Shown here piece by piece: positions 43,301 to 53,774 of a stretch of DNA of 64,000 bases (positions are counted from its first letter, which is position 1; each line of letters begins with the position of its first letter). The stretch lies in NCBI GenBank assembly GCA_002205965.3, contig NADL03000592.1:62001-126000 (forward strand). Direction: 5' to 3'. The stretch comes from Kappaphycus alvarezii (taxonomy: Eukaryota > Rhodophyta > Florideophyceae > Gigartinales > Solieriaceae). A model generated the notes under the pieces. That model was not told the DNA's origin, made no database searches, and saw only the letters and a list, made by a program, of their open reading frames with translations. The position numbers were made by a program, and so were the translations under genes.

Positions 43301-43427
43301 CACAGCAGTGATCCGCAGACGTATTTATCAGCGCATTAGTTGCACACTGTGGTCTTCTATTGCAATGGCGATTCTATCGCAAGCCCCACTGCACATGCCT
43401 GACGTGGAACATCCGGTTAGTTGTTAG
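40391..43427 (+). pseudogene. Group A ORF2: RT, Cys/His knuckle, RLE, C-terminal module
   Basis: It begins 10 bases after the ORF1 stop with MDISTPPHPPSS. The N-terminal region includes GAEWNTLWFEALRAHEARSE. RT motifs are GTTAGPDRTP (fingers), KIRPIAVGSVLRRIV, ATVLIDAHNAFNRVDRQSML (motif A), GTQQGDPASMLLFSLTI (motif B), NQWYADDGTLIGTL (motif C) and LLGAPMGNRAFTDAYLR (thumb). The knuckle is LTCAHCNQTLDALGDHAADL followed by C; the endonuclease has NIRPADILIQPPP and then CDLTIVSPF. The C-terminus is FKFQPLAFDSLGAPSPASIL and ISCTLWSSIAMAIL. Frames change near 41090, 41540, 42640 and at a run of nine C near 42985-42993. The architecture fits R2/RLE-type LINE enzymes: target nicking and reverse transcription in the nucleus. 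Confidence 0.82.
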
Positions 43428-43494
43428 CCGTATAGTCAGTCCTGCAGTGTACACGATAGATACTCAATGAAGTAAAGTTTGGCTTTAGTCGTCG

Positions 43495-43840
43495 CTGCTA
43501 TAGTACAGTACAGTACAGTACTGTACAGTGTTATCCTGAAATGCAACCAGCCCCTAAACAATAAAATAAAAGTTCAAGATGCTATTCAATTAAGATTTAC
43601 AGTACTGTACTGTGCGCAGTACCAAGTGGTCAACACAATGGGCCATTCCAAACACGCCAAGTGGAGCCCACTCACCCGAAATTGCTTTGATCGACTACAC
43701 GTGTAGCTAGAAACGTTCAGGAAAGCTTTGTTTTGCTCGACTCTCTATTAATTTTATTAAATCAAACTTAAAAGATAAATCATTGATTTATCAAGTAAAT
43801 TAGTACAGTACTCGTGCGAGTACTGTACAGTACATGCAGT
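43495..43840. repeat. GTAC palindrome cluster upstream of clathrin light chain
   Basis: tagtacagtacagtacagta (43501-43528) and cagtactgtactgtgcgcag near 43600 are followed by a perfect 12-bp inverted repeat, gtacagtactcg (43803-43814) and cgagtactgtac (43817-43828), with a 2-base loop. The cluster ends about 230 bases before the ATG at 44071. Confidence 0.75.
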
Positions 43841-44070
43841 ATCACACGAATACATGCGATACAGTGCAATAACAAATAACAAGTTGCCTTCCACAGCCAT
43901 TCCGTCGTACTTTTGTCGCATATTTTCGTCCGCCGAACCGGACAACTGTTGCATACTGACACTTCACTCTCCAATTACACGACAGCCGGCCTTCCAAGTC
44001 ACGCTCCTTTGTTATCAAAGTCGCCCTCGCATCTTGATCACTTCTGTTCTGCTGCTAACTCGAAGCTAAA

Positions 44071-44766
44071 ATGGACGAGGGTACGTCAATCCCTATGCCC
44101 CGCGATTCCACAGTCGTTCGGCTCATCACATTTTGTCTCTCCCAAATCCCTCGATCTCATCCCCTCCTTCCCAACCGCACGTCACAACTCTCGTTCTAAC
44201 ACCAACACTCTTTCCCGCGTAGACTTTTTCAAAGATTACCCCGTCCAAGACGAGGCTGCAAAAGCTGAGGCTGACGCCGCTGCCGGAGGTCACAGCTTTG
44301 TGCTCGGCGAACCCACCGAAGCGAATGGGCATTCACACGCAGCTGACCAAGGTCAAGATATCATGCAAGCTATTCCCATGGGCGAAGGTGCGCCTCCCCC
44401 GGAGGATGCTCCCCCGGAATGTGCCGCGGTAACGGAGTGGCGTGTGGCATTTGCCAAGGGGTTAGAGGAGAAGACCATGGAGGAGAGACGTGTCAAGATG
44501 GAACGTGCGGAGCGTGCAAAGGAAACTTTGAGGAGCATGCAAGGGCGATGGGAAAGGGGGCCAAGGAGGCGAAAGAGAGGAATGTGAGGGATGAAAAGGA
44601 GTTTATGATGGTGAGGGATGGAGTTATTTCGAGGATGAGTGGGAAAGGTGGGGAACCGAATTGGGATGTGGTGCCAGAGTTGGTAGATATGAGTGGCAAG
44701 TATAAGGAAGGAGCGAGGGATACATCAAGGATGAGACAAGTCTTGATGCGGATGAAGACGAATTAG
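44071..44766 (+). CDS. CLC: Clathrin light chain, one intron, apparent frameshift
   Basis: Clathrin light chain binds the heavy-chain hub and regulates coat assembly on vesicles in the cytosol. Exon 1 is only ATGGACGAGG (44071-44080); the intron 44081-44222 starts GTACGT and ends CGCGTAG, with a ttctaac branch-like site. Splicing gives MDEDFFKDYPVQDEAAK. The middle is acidic and Gly/Ala/Pro-rich, then the heavy-chain-binding helix has AVTEWRVAFAKGLEEKTMEE. The C-terminal signature, NWDVVPELVDMSGKY and ARDTSRMRQVLMRMKTN, matches the WxxV..L.D....D.SRMR.VL..LK ending of light chains, but it lies one frame away. A single-base indel near 44540-44552 (purine-rich region) would join them. Either an assembly or sequencing error or a real mutation; without it the protein would end in RRRKRGM. 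Identification is firm, integrity is not. Confidence 0.85.
44081..44222 (+). other. Intron of clathrin light chain
   Basis: 142 bases, donor GG|GTACGT, acceptor CGCGTAG|AC, with a pyrimidine-rich end. It interrupts codon 4 after its first base. It is the only intron I can support in the window. Confidence 0.75.
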
Positions 44767-45394
44767 GGTTGCCCTAGGAAATTGCTTCCAGTGGTCATTG
44801 GTGGGGTTGCGAATTTTGCGGCAGCGGTTGTTTTCGGTTTTGCAAGGTATCATTGGAGATCCTCGTAAAGCTGGAGAATGTTATCGTCTGTACGATGTGA
44901 TGGAGCGTCAACTGGGATTTAGATGAAGAGGGAGGACAGTCGTCTTCTGAGTGAATGACATTTGATGACCATTCAATCTCATTCGACATTCCATAGATTG
45001 ACAGTTGGCTCATACGTAAGATCTGCACACTGTTGAGGAAGTGGAATCTCATCAGAGTAACTCAAAGCGTACACGGGAAGGAATGGCGCTGTCGAGCAGA
45101 GTAAAGAAAGGCGCACCACGGACGGTTACGTGACCCAAGCGATAATTGCTGCGAGCTGAAATTGGGTTGGATACTGATCGTGAGACTGGCACGGCTATCG
45201 GGTCGGAGATCCGCGTCGCCCTTTTTAGTGCCAAGATCCCCGCGTTTTGTTTGTGTAGCAGACTTAATACTTGCTGAGGGAAACTGTCTCGTAGGTAGCT
45301 GCATGTTCCTCATCGTTCATGAAGACATAACGAGGGGTACAGCCATTGGCACCTGTCAGATGCGTTGAGCAGTCGCGTACCCCCACCGAATTTC
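44767..45394. other. Interval 3' of clathrin light chain
   Basis: Minus-strand frames at 44795-45052 and 45062-45313 are open but show no recognisable domain; I do not call a gene. Confidence 0.4.
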
Positions 45395-46545
45395 CCCAAC
45401 CCAGCGTCAGTTTACAAGCAATACGCAGTCTTAGCTGACGGCATCCTTGATGCCCATAGTTGGAACTCACTGGAGCGCCCTCTGGTCCGAGGCCCTCACA
45501 GCCGACGCCAAACGCGCCAATGGGCTCCCAAGCCACAATTCCCCGACCTATCTCGACCTGACTGCTACCTGTTGCCCTGCTCTCGCGCCGTGCTGATGCG
45601 CTTTGTGCTGACGCCAGCTACGGTACGGACATGCAGCCTTTGCACACCGCCCTCTAGCTGGCGTCAACAGCTCACATAGTCTGCGGGCGCCCCGCGAGCG
45701 TCAATTCCCTCCCGTAAGGCCCGTCATCCTTCTCCCTATCTCCAGCCTGTTTATCCCAACCGACATCACCGAGGCAACCGTCATTCGTGCCGCGCTGGCC
45801 ATTCCACGGCGCACTGCTGAAGGGTCTGATCAGACTGCCCCCAAATAGTTTCATATACTGGTCAAGACTGTCGTCGGCCCGAAGCAGATGTCATAGGGCT
45901 CTTCGTCCTTACCAAGCTGGTCAACCGCATTGGTACAGGACACCTCCCTGATTCGGTCCTGTCTTTCGTCGCCGCCGCCACGGCACTACCCCTCCGACTA
46001 TGCCCCGACAAGATCCGGCCTATTGCAGTCGGTTCAGGTCTCCGCGGCGCTGCGACCAAAGCCTTGCTTCCCACTGCCATTGGTGCGACGAGGGCTTTCC
46101 TTTCCCCATACCAAATGGCGAATCGCATCAAAGCGGTCATGGACGCCAAAGTGCACGATTCACGCACCTTTCTCCAAACTGTCTTCCAAGCGCCAAACGA
46201 TGCAGCTGTCCTAATCGATGCCTGCAACGCCCTGAATCGTGCGGACCGACAAAAGATGCTTCACTTTCTCGCCCAAGCGCCCATCGTAATCCGTTTCATG
46301 AACATGCTATGTAGCCGCTCCCCATCAACCCTGTTGGTTCTGGACATGTAACGCAGCCTGATCCTCAATGCCCACTGTACCCAACAAGGGGACCCTGCCT
46401 TGTCCGCCGGATCACGAGACTACCAACATTCCCCCAATCAATTGTTCGCAGATGACGGCTCCCTTATCGGGACGCTCAAAGATCTTCGCCCTGCCCTCCG
46501 TATGACCAGTGCCATGGCCCAGCTGACGGCCCTTATCGCAACCTT
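45395..46545 (+). pseudogene. Group A retroelement remnant (linker to RT palm)
   Basis: The pieces run in the order of the full element: RRADALCADASYGTDMQPLH (near 45590; compare RAEALCADARYGKAMRSLHN), LPDSVLSFVAAATALPLRLC (near 45950), KIRPIAVGSGLRGAATKALL, AAVLIDACNALNRADRQKML (motif A near 46205) and NQLFADDGSLIGTLKDLRPA (motif C near 46440). Motif B is lost and several stops are present. Similarity ends near 46545. Confidence 0.75.
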
Positions 46546-47164
46546 CGCAAATTCCGGATCTTCAGGCCGCCTACCTCCCGCCTTGGTGAGGGGGTGGAAG
46601 GCGGAGCGGGCTGGGGTGTTGGAATGTTGATCCCATTGGCGGGAAGTTGGATCCCGCAAGATCTGTAATCAGCAACTTATGACACGTAGTCGCAGCCCGC
46701 GTCCGTCGACCAGCCCTTATCACGCTGCAAGCGCGGCTCCACCGGCGACGAGCGTTCCCCTTTTTCCCCCTTATCGCAAGTTATTGTCTAGCTTAGACTA
46801 TCAGTAAAGCTATCCATCCACTGCATTGACCGAGCGAACCGTCAGTTTACAATTGCGTATCGGCCCCTGCGAGTGCTGGGATTACAACATCCGAACTTGC
46901 CCATCCTGTCGTAACTCCCACCTAGAAGAATTCACCGACTATGGCTTTAACTTTTCGCCCCGTTCGGAGACAAACATTTCTCTGCATCCTTCCTTCAAAC
47001 TAAAAACGCAGGCATGGCGGGACACACTTCGCTCGCTGCAGGACGGTTGTGACCTTCTTACATGCTGCTACATTCATCACCATGCGCCCTGGCTTGCCCC
47101 ATGGGCCACACTTTCCGTCACTCCTGTTGCAGAACTAAGAAGAGTGAAACGGTCGGTGTTACCT

Positions 47165-47259
47165 GTTATTTCAGAGGCGGTATGCCTCGGGGTAGTCAGG
47201 AATAGCGCTAGTATCTTCGTTGCGTTATTTCAGGGGACTTGAATCCCCGGGGTAATCGC
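47165..47259 (+). repeat. Two similar short hairpin units
   Basis: gttatttca + gaggcggtatgcctc + ggggtagtc (47165-47196) and gttatttca + ggggacttgaatcccc + ggggtaatc (47224-47257). The flanks are nearly identical, while the stem changes from GAGG/CCTC to GGGG/CCCC, keeping the pairing. Confidence 0.5.
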
Positions 47260-48927
47260 CTGCGTAGACCTACACAGTTGTCAACAAGCACGGGGACAAG
47301 ATCTTCCAGGGTGAGCGGTAAGGCTGTGGTTGCAACAAAAAGTGCGTTGCGTGTTGTGTACTGTTCATCAAAGTTGCTTGTTGTTAGAACTTGCCTCCAG
47401 ACTTCAGATTCAGCAGCTAAAATTCGTTCCTCACCTTCAACCGACCCCCGCGCGCAGAAATGAGCGACAAAATGGACATATCTGCAACGCCTATTAAAAG
47501 CAGACGCCTGAGCTCCCCGACACCTCACCATCGAGCAAAAACATGGAGGTCTCCGCGGTCAAGACGCTAACTGACAACAGGCAAGAAGTAATCACTAGGG
47601 GAATTGCGTTCCGCTTTTTCAATTCCAAAAGCGTCAGTGACTTGAAAAAACTCCATAAGGGATGTAACGTTCCCGTGCGGGCACAAAAGTAGCGCAAAAT
47701 CCACCTGACAAGCATCTTGACGCGTTTTGTTGTTCAAGAAAGCGCAAGAAGCCGAAATATCGAGGATATCATGTCAAGCTACCGTGGAAGAAGTGTTTTC
47801 AGACTGCGGAATACCTACAACTAGTTAAATAAAAACAAAACTCAAGCTGGCGGCGGGCAGAATAAAGCGTCATTGACATCACTTCGCAGACAGGGGAGGA
47901 AAATCATAGTAATTTTATGGAAAACGGTAATCAATCTAATGAACATTGAGAATTTCTGCTAACGCTCTCTGAATATGGAATACTCTTTATCCTACTGTGC
48001 TCTAATGAAAATGCCGAGAAGCGTACTTCTTTGGTATAGTGACGTGGACCGACCTTAACTGGGACAGGTAACACCGGGAATGGACGTATTTGGAGCATCT
48101 ACGCGTCAAACGGAGGCGGAACGGAGACCCTTTAGGGACAGGACAAGTGGATGGTAGACCGTTGTAGGATAAACCAATATGATTTGGGCTATTATATTAG
48201 TACAGTAGTTTAGTGTAATGGTGTAGGCGTCGTGGCGGTAGCGGGCTTGTACGATATTCAGTACGGGTTAAGACTTGGCCTTTATTAGGACTAGCGGAAC
48301 CTGGGCAGTAAAGGTAAGTCGCCCTTTGGCCCGATACAAGCAGCCGCAGCCTATCCTGTAAGGTCATCCCTTTCGCCCTTTTATGCCACGCGTCCTCTCA
48401 TTGTTCCGACCTTCTACTCGCCCTCGACCTCTAACGGGACCCTACGTATCGACGTCCATCGTCCTAATTAGGTCATTCCCGCTCTACCTACGGCCCGTCC
48501 GTCTACCGTTGTAACCTGTACTACAACTTGGCGGGACAGAGAGGCCTTTCAATGGCCCAAAAAGATTCTAAAATATCCCCAGATCAGTTCTGGGTTTCAA
48601 TAATAGCGGCAATATTCAATGAAGCTGAGTGTAAACCCATAAAAAAACTAAAAATACTGTGTTACATGGCGTGGAAGTATCGAAAGAACCTGTAATATGG
48701 AGATCAAGTGCTATACTGAAGGAAAAATTGCGTGAGTTGATAAGTGAATTCACCACAAAGCTCCAGAATTGGACAGCGTCTGGACAGGGGGACCCAGAGA
48801 GGTTTCTTGAATTGTTAAGAAGGACAGTAAGGGGTGATCTTACCTCTATGTCCAAGCGCCTGCTCTTACTATTTTTCATTCTATTTCGTTCTCGACTAGT
48901 CATGTAACACCTCTTAAATTTTGTATC

Positions 48928-48932
48928 AAGAT
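48928..48932. repeat. Target site duplication of the Ty3/gypsy element (left)
   Basis: aagat, identical to 56455-56459 on the other side. Confidence 0.85.
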
Positions 48933-49658
48933 TGATAGGGGTAAATCGGCGGGGGAAGAGATCTTCAGAACCAATTACCCTGAGAAGGAGGTGTTGCGAG
49001 CGACAAAAGTGCTACCGTGGTATTGTTGAACGAACAAAAGGGAGTGTATATAGAAGAGAGGTGAGAAAGCTAAAAGCAAATATAAAAGTATAAAAGGGGC
49101 AGGGTATACCACCGACGCTCTGCGACTAGCGTAAGAAAAAGTTTTCTTGGGTCTGAAGTTGACTCTCAACTTCCTACTACTCGGGACTTGGCTTGAAGTT
49201 GTCTGCCAACTTGCTTCACCTCCACTAAAGGAAGCAGTTTACTCGGCTTATATAGACTTTTGGCTACCCTAAAAGTCTCAAACAAACATACTAATAACCA
49301 TAAAATGCATTCACGGTAATCGTGTGAACCAGAGAGACTATTAGGAGATATTTCCTAAGATAAATATCTAGGTGCCATACCCATGCCAGCCGCCCATCGG
49401 CCAGGGGTGGGAATTGATGTGGCCATTATATAGACCTTTCAGAGCTACTTGTAGTATCACCCACAACCTGGAACTGTACTGACATCTACTATGACAGCGT
49501 GTCCTAAAATGAAAAAAATCAACCGATGAATTTGCCACACTCACCCAAATTAAAAATATTTGCAAATTCAAAAACTGTAAAAATATCTTCCCAATTCCGA
49601 TACTGTATACAATCATGGTCCTCATCTAGATTTTTTCGTGTGCGAATTTGGCACATCA
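48933..49658 (-). repeat. 3' LTR of the Ty3/gypsy element
   Basis: Sense strand starts tgatgtgccaaattcgcac and ends ccctatca. It differs from the 5' LTR by scattered substitutions and small indels (for example near 49070-49090). It directly follows the polypurine tract at 49659-49670 (sense gagcgagaggcg). Confidence 0.9.
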
Positions 49659-49690
49659 CGCCTCTCGCTCAAGACGAACGTCCCGACTCG

Positions 49691-51585
49691 TCACTGCTCT
49701 TCTTCTGCTTCCGTTAGTGTTCGCTGTCTTATTGATAAAATGTATGGTCTCTCAAACGGGTACGGATGCAACTGATTACCAATATGATGCTCTAAAAAGT
49801 AGGTTCGCATTACTGGTACCTCACTTTGTAGCATAGCCTCATATATTGGTTTGATAACATCGAGGTGGGGTTGAATACATTCTTCTTCCGTGACTCTTCC
49901 GAATCTTCCAAGAGTGAAAAAATATATGTGATATGCAAACTCTTCTGGAAGATGCCGGAGGAATGGATGCCGATAAGAAAAGAAGACGCGCATCATCAAG
50001 AACGAATCTTCGTAAGATAAGTGCGGTCCATGTAGCGCCCTAAAACATAAACAGATGCTTATCATGAAATAAGAAATGACCTGCGCATCGTTCGCATCCT
50101 CGGAGATATTGCGCAGCCAAAAAGATAATCTTCTTCTTCCGACTGTATGCTGTGCATGGTTGTGAAGGAGAGCTAGAGATGAAGTTGTGGTGGACGGTCC
50201 CGATGAATGGCCGCGACCAGCTCCTGACGTACTGGGACCTGCACGAGGTCCTCTCGGGGGACGACCGGAACCTCTTCTGGGCGGGTTGTTGTCTCCTGAA
50301 GGTCCTCCTCTGGTCATCATCACTGCTTCAGGAGGATCCTCGCCGCCTCCAACGTTCCCAATTTGTGGCGGAGAAACGTAAGGTTCCCATAGAGGATACG
50401 GGACCAGCCTGTATTCCATATCCGGGGGTAAGGCGTAACCTCTCAGTCGCACATCTTGGTTGTTCTTGAGAAATACGTAAATTGGACGGATAATATTCAG
50501 ATACGTTTGCGACAAGTCTCCAGCAGCTACCATTCCATATCTTCCTATAGAGTAATGATATATTACCTCCACAAACTCTGGACCTGCTTCCGTGAACCTT
50601 CCGTTTTGGAATGAAAATAGAACTCTTATTAATAGTCGGAAATCTTCTTCAGGTAGCAATGGTCCGTTCAACGTACGAAAACATAGGCATATATTAATGT
50701 AGAAATGGATGATTACGTGGAGTTCGTAGTAGTCCCGCGTAATCGAGATGATCCATTCCCAGGCCCTTTTTCCTCCCATAGGAATCATTCTATAGTTAAA
50801 GATGAGTATGCCCCGTGGTTGCGCATAGTCCTGTGTGAGAAGGAATTCTTCAGGCCTCTGATGGTAAGGGACCAGACGACGTGCATGGATGGCCCTCCTT
50901 GATCTCTTCCCTGAGCTTGAACAGAGCTGATAGTGCGGGTGTCTTTCCTCCGTGACGATGCAAGGGTTCGAGTACTTGGTTTGGAAGGCCGGCCACTTCA
51001 CAGCCTGCTGCATTGCTTTTCCATGTACTACAAGTACTTTAGAGCCAACTGAAAAGGTTCTGACTGCAGGTTCTGCATCCTTATTTCTTGTCTGTGTTAG
51101 CGCGCGGTGTGATCTCCAGCCTTCGGTGGCCAGTAGTTCAACTTCCCTACTCTCTTCATCGATAATATTTGTTTCCATGTCTCTCTGTAACATTCTAGGA
51201 GCCCTTCCGTACATTAGCTCGAATGGTGAGCGTCCATTTCTTCCTCTTCTTCGACGGTAGCCGTATAACACTTTTGGTAAGGCATCTTCCCACTGGATTT
51301 CATTCTCCGAATAGTTTTCGATATTGCTCGTTTGATGGTTCCAACCATCCTCTCCGCTTTCCCGTTGGACATAGGAGCGTATGCGAGAACGGTCTTCAGC
51401 TGAATCCCTTTCTCTTCCAAAAAACGAAGCAGTGAAGTTGCAGTAAAACAAAGGGCGTTATCCGAGATGATCCTTTTTGGAAGACCAAACGGTTCAATTA
51501 TTTCTTTTTCGATGAATCTCAGTACCACCTCAGCATTTGCCTCCTCAACTGCAACTGCTATTGGCCATCCAGTAAGATGTTCCAC
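49691..51585 (-). CDS. Integrase C-terminal half fused to a duplicated unknown domain
   Basis: The frame 51214-51585 has the integrase core: IEPFGLPKRIISDNALCF (second catalytic Asp) and YAPMSNGKAERMVGTIKRAI (catalytic Glu). After a frameshift near 51300 the frame 49691-51451 continues with WEDALPKVLYGY, SPFELMYGRAP and an SH3-like end (VGSKVLVVHGK). It does not stop there. Residues 230-359 (50375-50764) form a domain with INICLCFRTLNGPLLPEED and YHYSIGRYGMV. Residues 443-573 (49733-50125) repeat it as ISICLCFRALHGPHLSYEDS and YFFTLGRFGRV. A Gly/Pro/Ser-rich linker lies between. I do not recognise the domain; it is not a chromodomain. Confidence 0.75.
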
Positions 51586-53707
51586 CCTATAAGGAGATAT
51601 TTGTTTCCGGAAGAAGTTTCCTTGAACGGGCCCGCGAAGTCAATTGAGAAGGTTTCAAAGAGACCGGAAACTGGAAAACTTAGAGTTGTCTTATACTTCC
51701 GTATTGGAGTGAATTTTTGGCAGTTGTCGCAGCTTTTCACGAAATTATAGACGTCCTTATGGATACCGGGCCACCAGAATCTCTCAGTTACGAATTTTTT
51801 GGTTGTTTCGAGATCCCAATGCCCTAGCTCATCATGGAAAGTCCTCAAGATCTTCATTCTTTCTTTCAAAGGGGCCACTAGTCGGGGACCGGCTTTAGTG
51901 TGCCGGAAGAGTTTCCCATTCCACAATGTAAAAGCCTTTTGATTCCTGCGTACCCAATTTCGGTGTTCAAGATCAACCTTTCTCATTTCTAGTCCATCGA
52001 GGAATTTGATCAGTCCGTGAATATTAGCTTCGTACTCGTTATCGTTCGGCAACTGCAACTCGGCGACTCCGACGATGTCCTCCGAAGCTTTTTCATTTGG
52101 AATCAGTGCGTCCCTCAAGCGGGATAGGTAATCGGCAGGCTGATTATTGCGTCCGGGTCTATACACAATTTCAAACCGATATTCTGCGAAAATGTCGAGC
52201 CATCGGGCCAAGCGGTGATGTACATCCTTCTTTTGGAATGCTGTTTTAAGTGCCTGGTGATCAGTTATCAAGACAAATTTCTCGAGTGATAAAAGGTATA
52301 CGCGAAACTTTTTCAGCGCGAAGACGACAGCTAGCGCTTCTTTCTCGCAGACTGAGTATCTCTTTCCGCATCATTCAGAGTTCGGCTTGCGAATTGAACA
52401 GGGTGTAGTCTTCCGTTTTCATCTTTTTGGGACAAAACGGCACCCAAAGACCGTTCTGAGGCATCTGTCTCCACAACGAATGGTCTCTTGAAATCTGGGT
52501 ACATGAGAACTGGGGGGACACATAGCTTATCTTTAAGCTCCTGAAATGCAGTTTCCATTTCCTTGTTCCAGTAAAATTTTCCGTTCTTCGTAGTGCTGGC
52601 ATGTAACGGTGCTGCAGTCTTGGCGAAATCTTTGATAAATCTTCTGTAATATGAGGCCAGTCCTAAGAAGCTTCGGACCTCCGTCTTTGAAGCGGGCCTT
52701 GGTGCCAACTTTATTTTTTTCGTTTTCTCTGGATCCACTCTAATTCCCTCTTGGTCGACGATATGACCGAGTAATTGGATAGAAGTTTTCGCAAAGAAGC
52801 ATTTGCTCAACTTAATTTTCAAGCTATACTCCGATATCCTCTCCACAACTGTCTTGACGTGCGAGATGTGCTGATCCAATGTTTCTGAGAATATGACGAC
52901 ATCATCGATATAGACTCTTGCGAATGGAAGTCCTTTCAAAACCTCGTTCATCATTCTTTGGAATGTAGCTGGTGCATTCATGAGACCAAAAGGCATCACT
53001 TCGAACCTGAACGTACCGGCTTTGCTGGTAAAGGTTGTTTTTTCCTTACATTTTTCATCCAATGGAATCTGCCAATAGCCAGTGTAAAGGTCAATTGAGG
53101 TGAAATATCTCCCGTCCTTCAGGTCCTCGAGGATCTCCTCCATGTTCGGAATCGGAAATCGATCGGGTATCATTCTCTGGTTCAGTTGTCGGTAATCGAC
53201 GCAAAAACGCAGCTTTCCATCCTTCTTTGGTGCGACCACAACTGGAAACGACCATGGGGATGAAACTGGTCGAATAATATCATTTTTCAGCATACTTGTA
53301 ACATTTTCTGAGATAAATTGGTCATATTTTGGCGGTTGACGTCTAGGCTTGTGGTAAATCGGTTGAGTGTCGGTAAGTTCGAACGAGTGAGTAACCGGTA
53401 CACTTGCTTGTCTTAAATCTGAAACGCTCCATGCAATTACTTCGGAAGATGTTAACATGTCGGATATTTTCAGTGAGGCGGGGGCGGGAAGGTGCTGCAC
53501 TTTTCCTTGGATTTCTGCCATTTGGCGCCCTTTTTCTTCTTGATCCTCAACCTCAATATTTTGAAGGACCTCTTCCGTCGTGCTCACATCTTCATATATG
53601 GAATTCGACGTATTCTTATTTTCTTTGCAAAGGTAATCTTCTTTCATGCTCCGAATTCTGTCCTTTGATTCGATATCATCGCAAAAAGAAACACATTCGG
53701 GTTTCAA
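51558..53707 (-). CDS. Ty3/gypsy RT, RNase H and integrase N-terminus (frameshifted)
   Basis: Frame 52331-53707 holds RT: FCVDYRQLNQRMIPDRFPIP, YFTSIDLYTGYWQIPLDEKC (motif A), FEVMPFGLMNAPATFQRMMN (motif B), ARVYIDDVVIFSETL (YIDD, motif C), then the RNase H start FVVETDASERSLGAVLSQ. A one-base shift near 52360 leads to the frame 51558-52271: ITDHQALKTAFQKKD and IVYRPGRNNQPADYLSRL (end of RNase H), FHDELGHWDLETTKKFV and CDNCQKF (integrase HHCC finger), and FSIDFAGPFKE (first catalytic Asp). A second shift near 51580 breaks the integrase core. Confidence 0.9.
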
Positions 53708-53774
53708 ACTTATCCTAGAATCCAGTCGTCATCTGTTTCAAACCCGGAATCATAATCGTCCCATGCCATGTTCA

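Larger units (their letters stand above)
39070..43482 (+). mobile_element. Near-complete group A RLE retrotransposon
   Basis: A GC-rich block, sharply different from its flanks, with ORF1 (gag-like, Pro-rich), ORF2 (RT, knuckle, endonuclease, C-terminal module) and a 3' tail ending caatgaagtaaagttt at 43480. There are no LTRs. Five reading-frame changes make this copy inactive as it stands, but almost all domains are present, so it is the reference for the truncated copies elsewhere. The 5' end is placed by composition only. Confidence 0.78.
46546..48932. other. Interval without recognisable genes, left of the Ty3/gypsy element
   Basis: Short frames only (up to 138 codons at 46826-47242) and none with family motifs. 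Contains a pair of similar short hairpins at 47165-47248. Ends at the target duplication aagat (48928-48932). Confidence 0.45.

Noticed and set aside
47208-47715. Minus-strand ORFs of 107 and 73 codons
   Set aside because: They overlap each other in different frames without a motif, and one covers the covarying hairpins.
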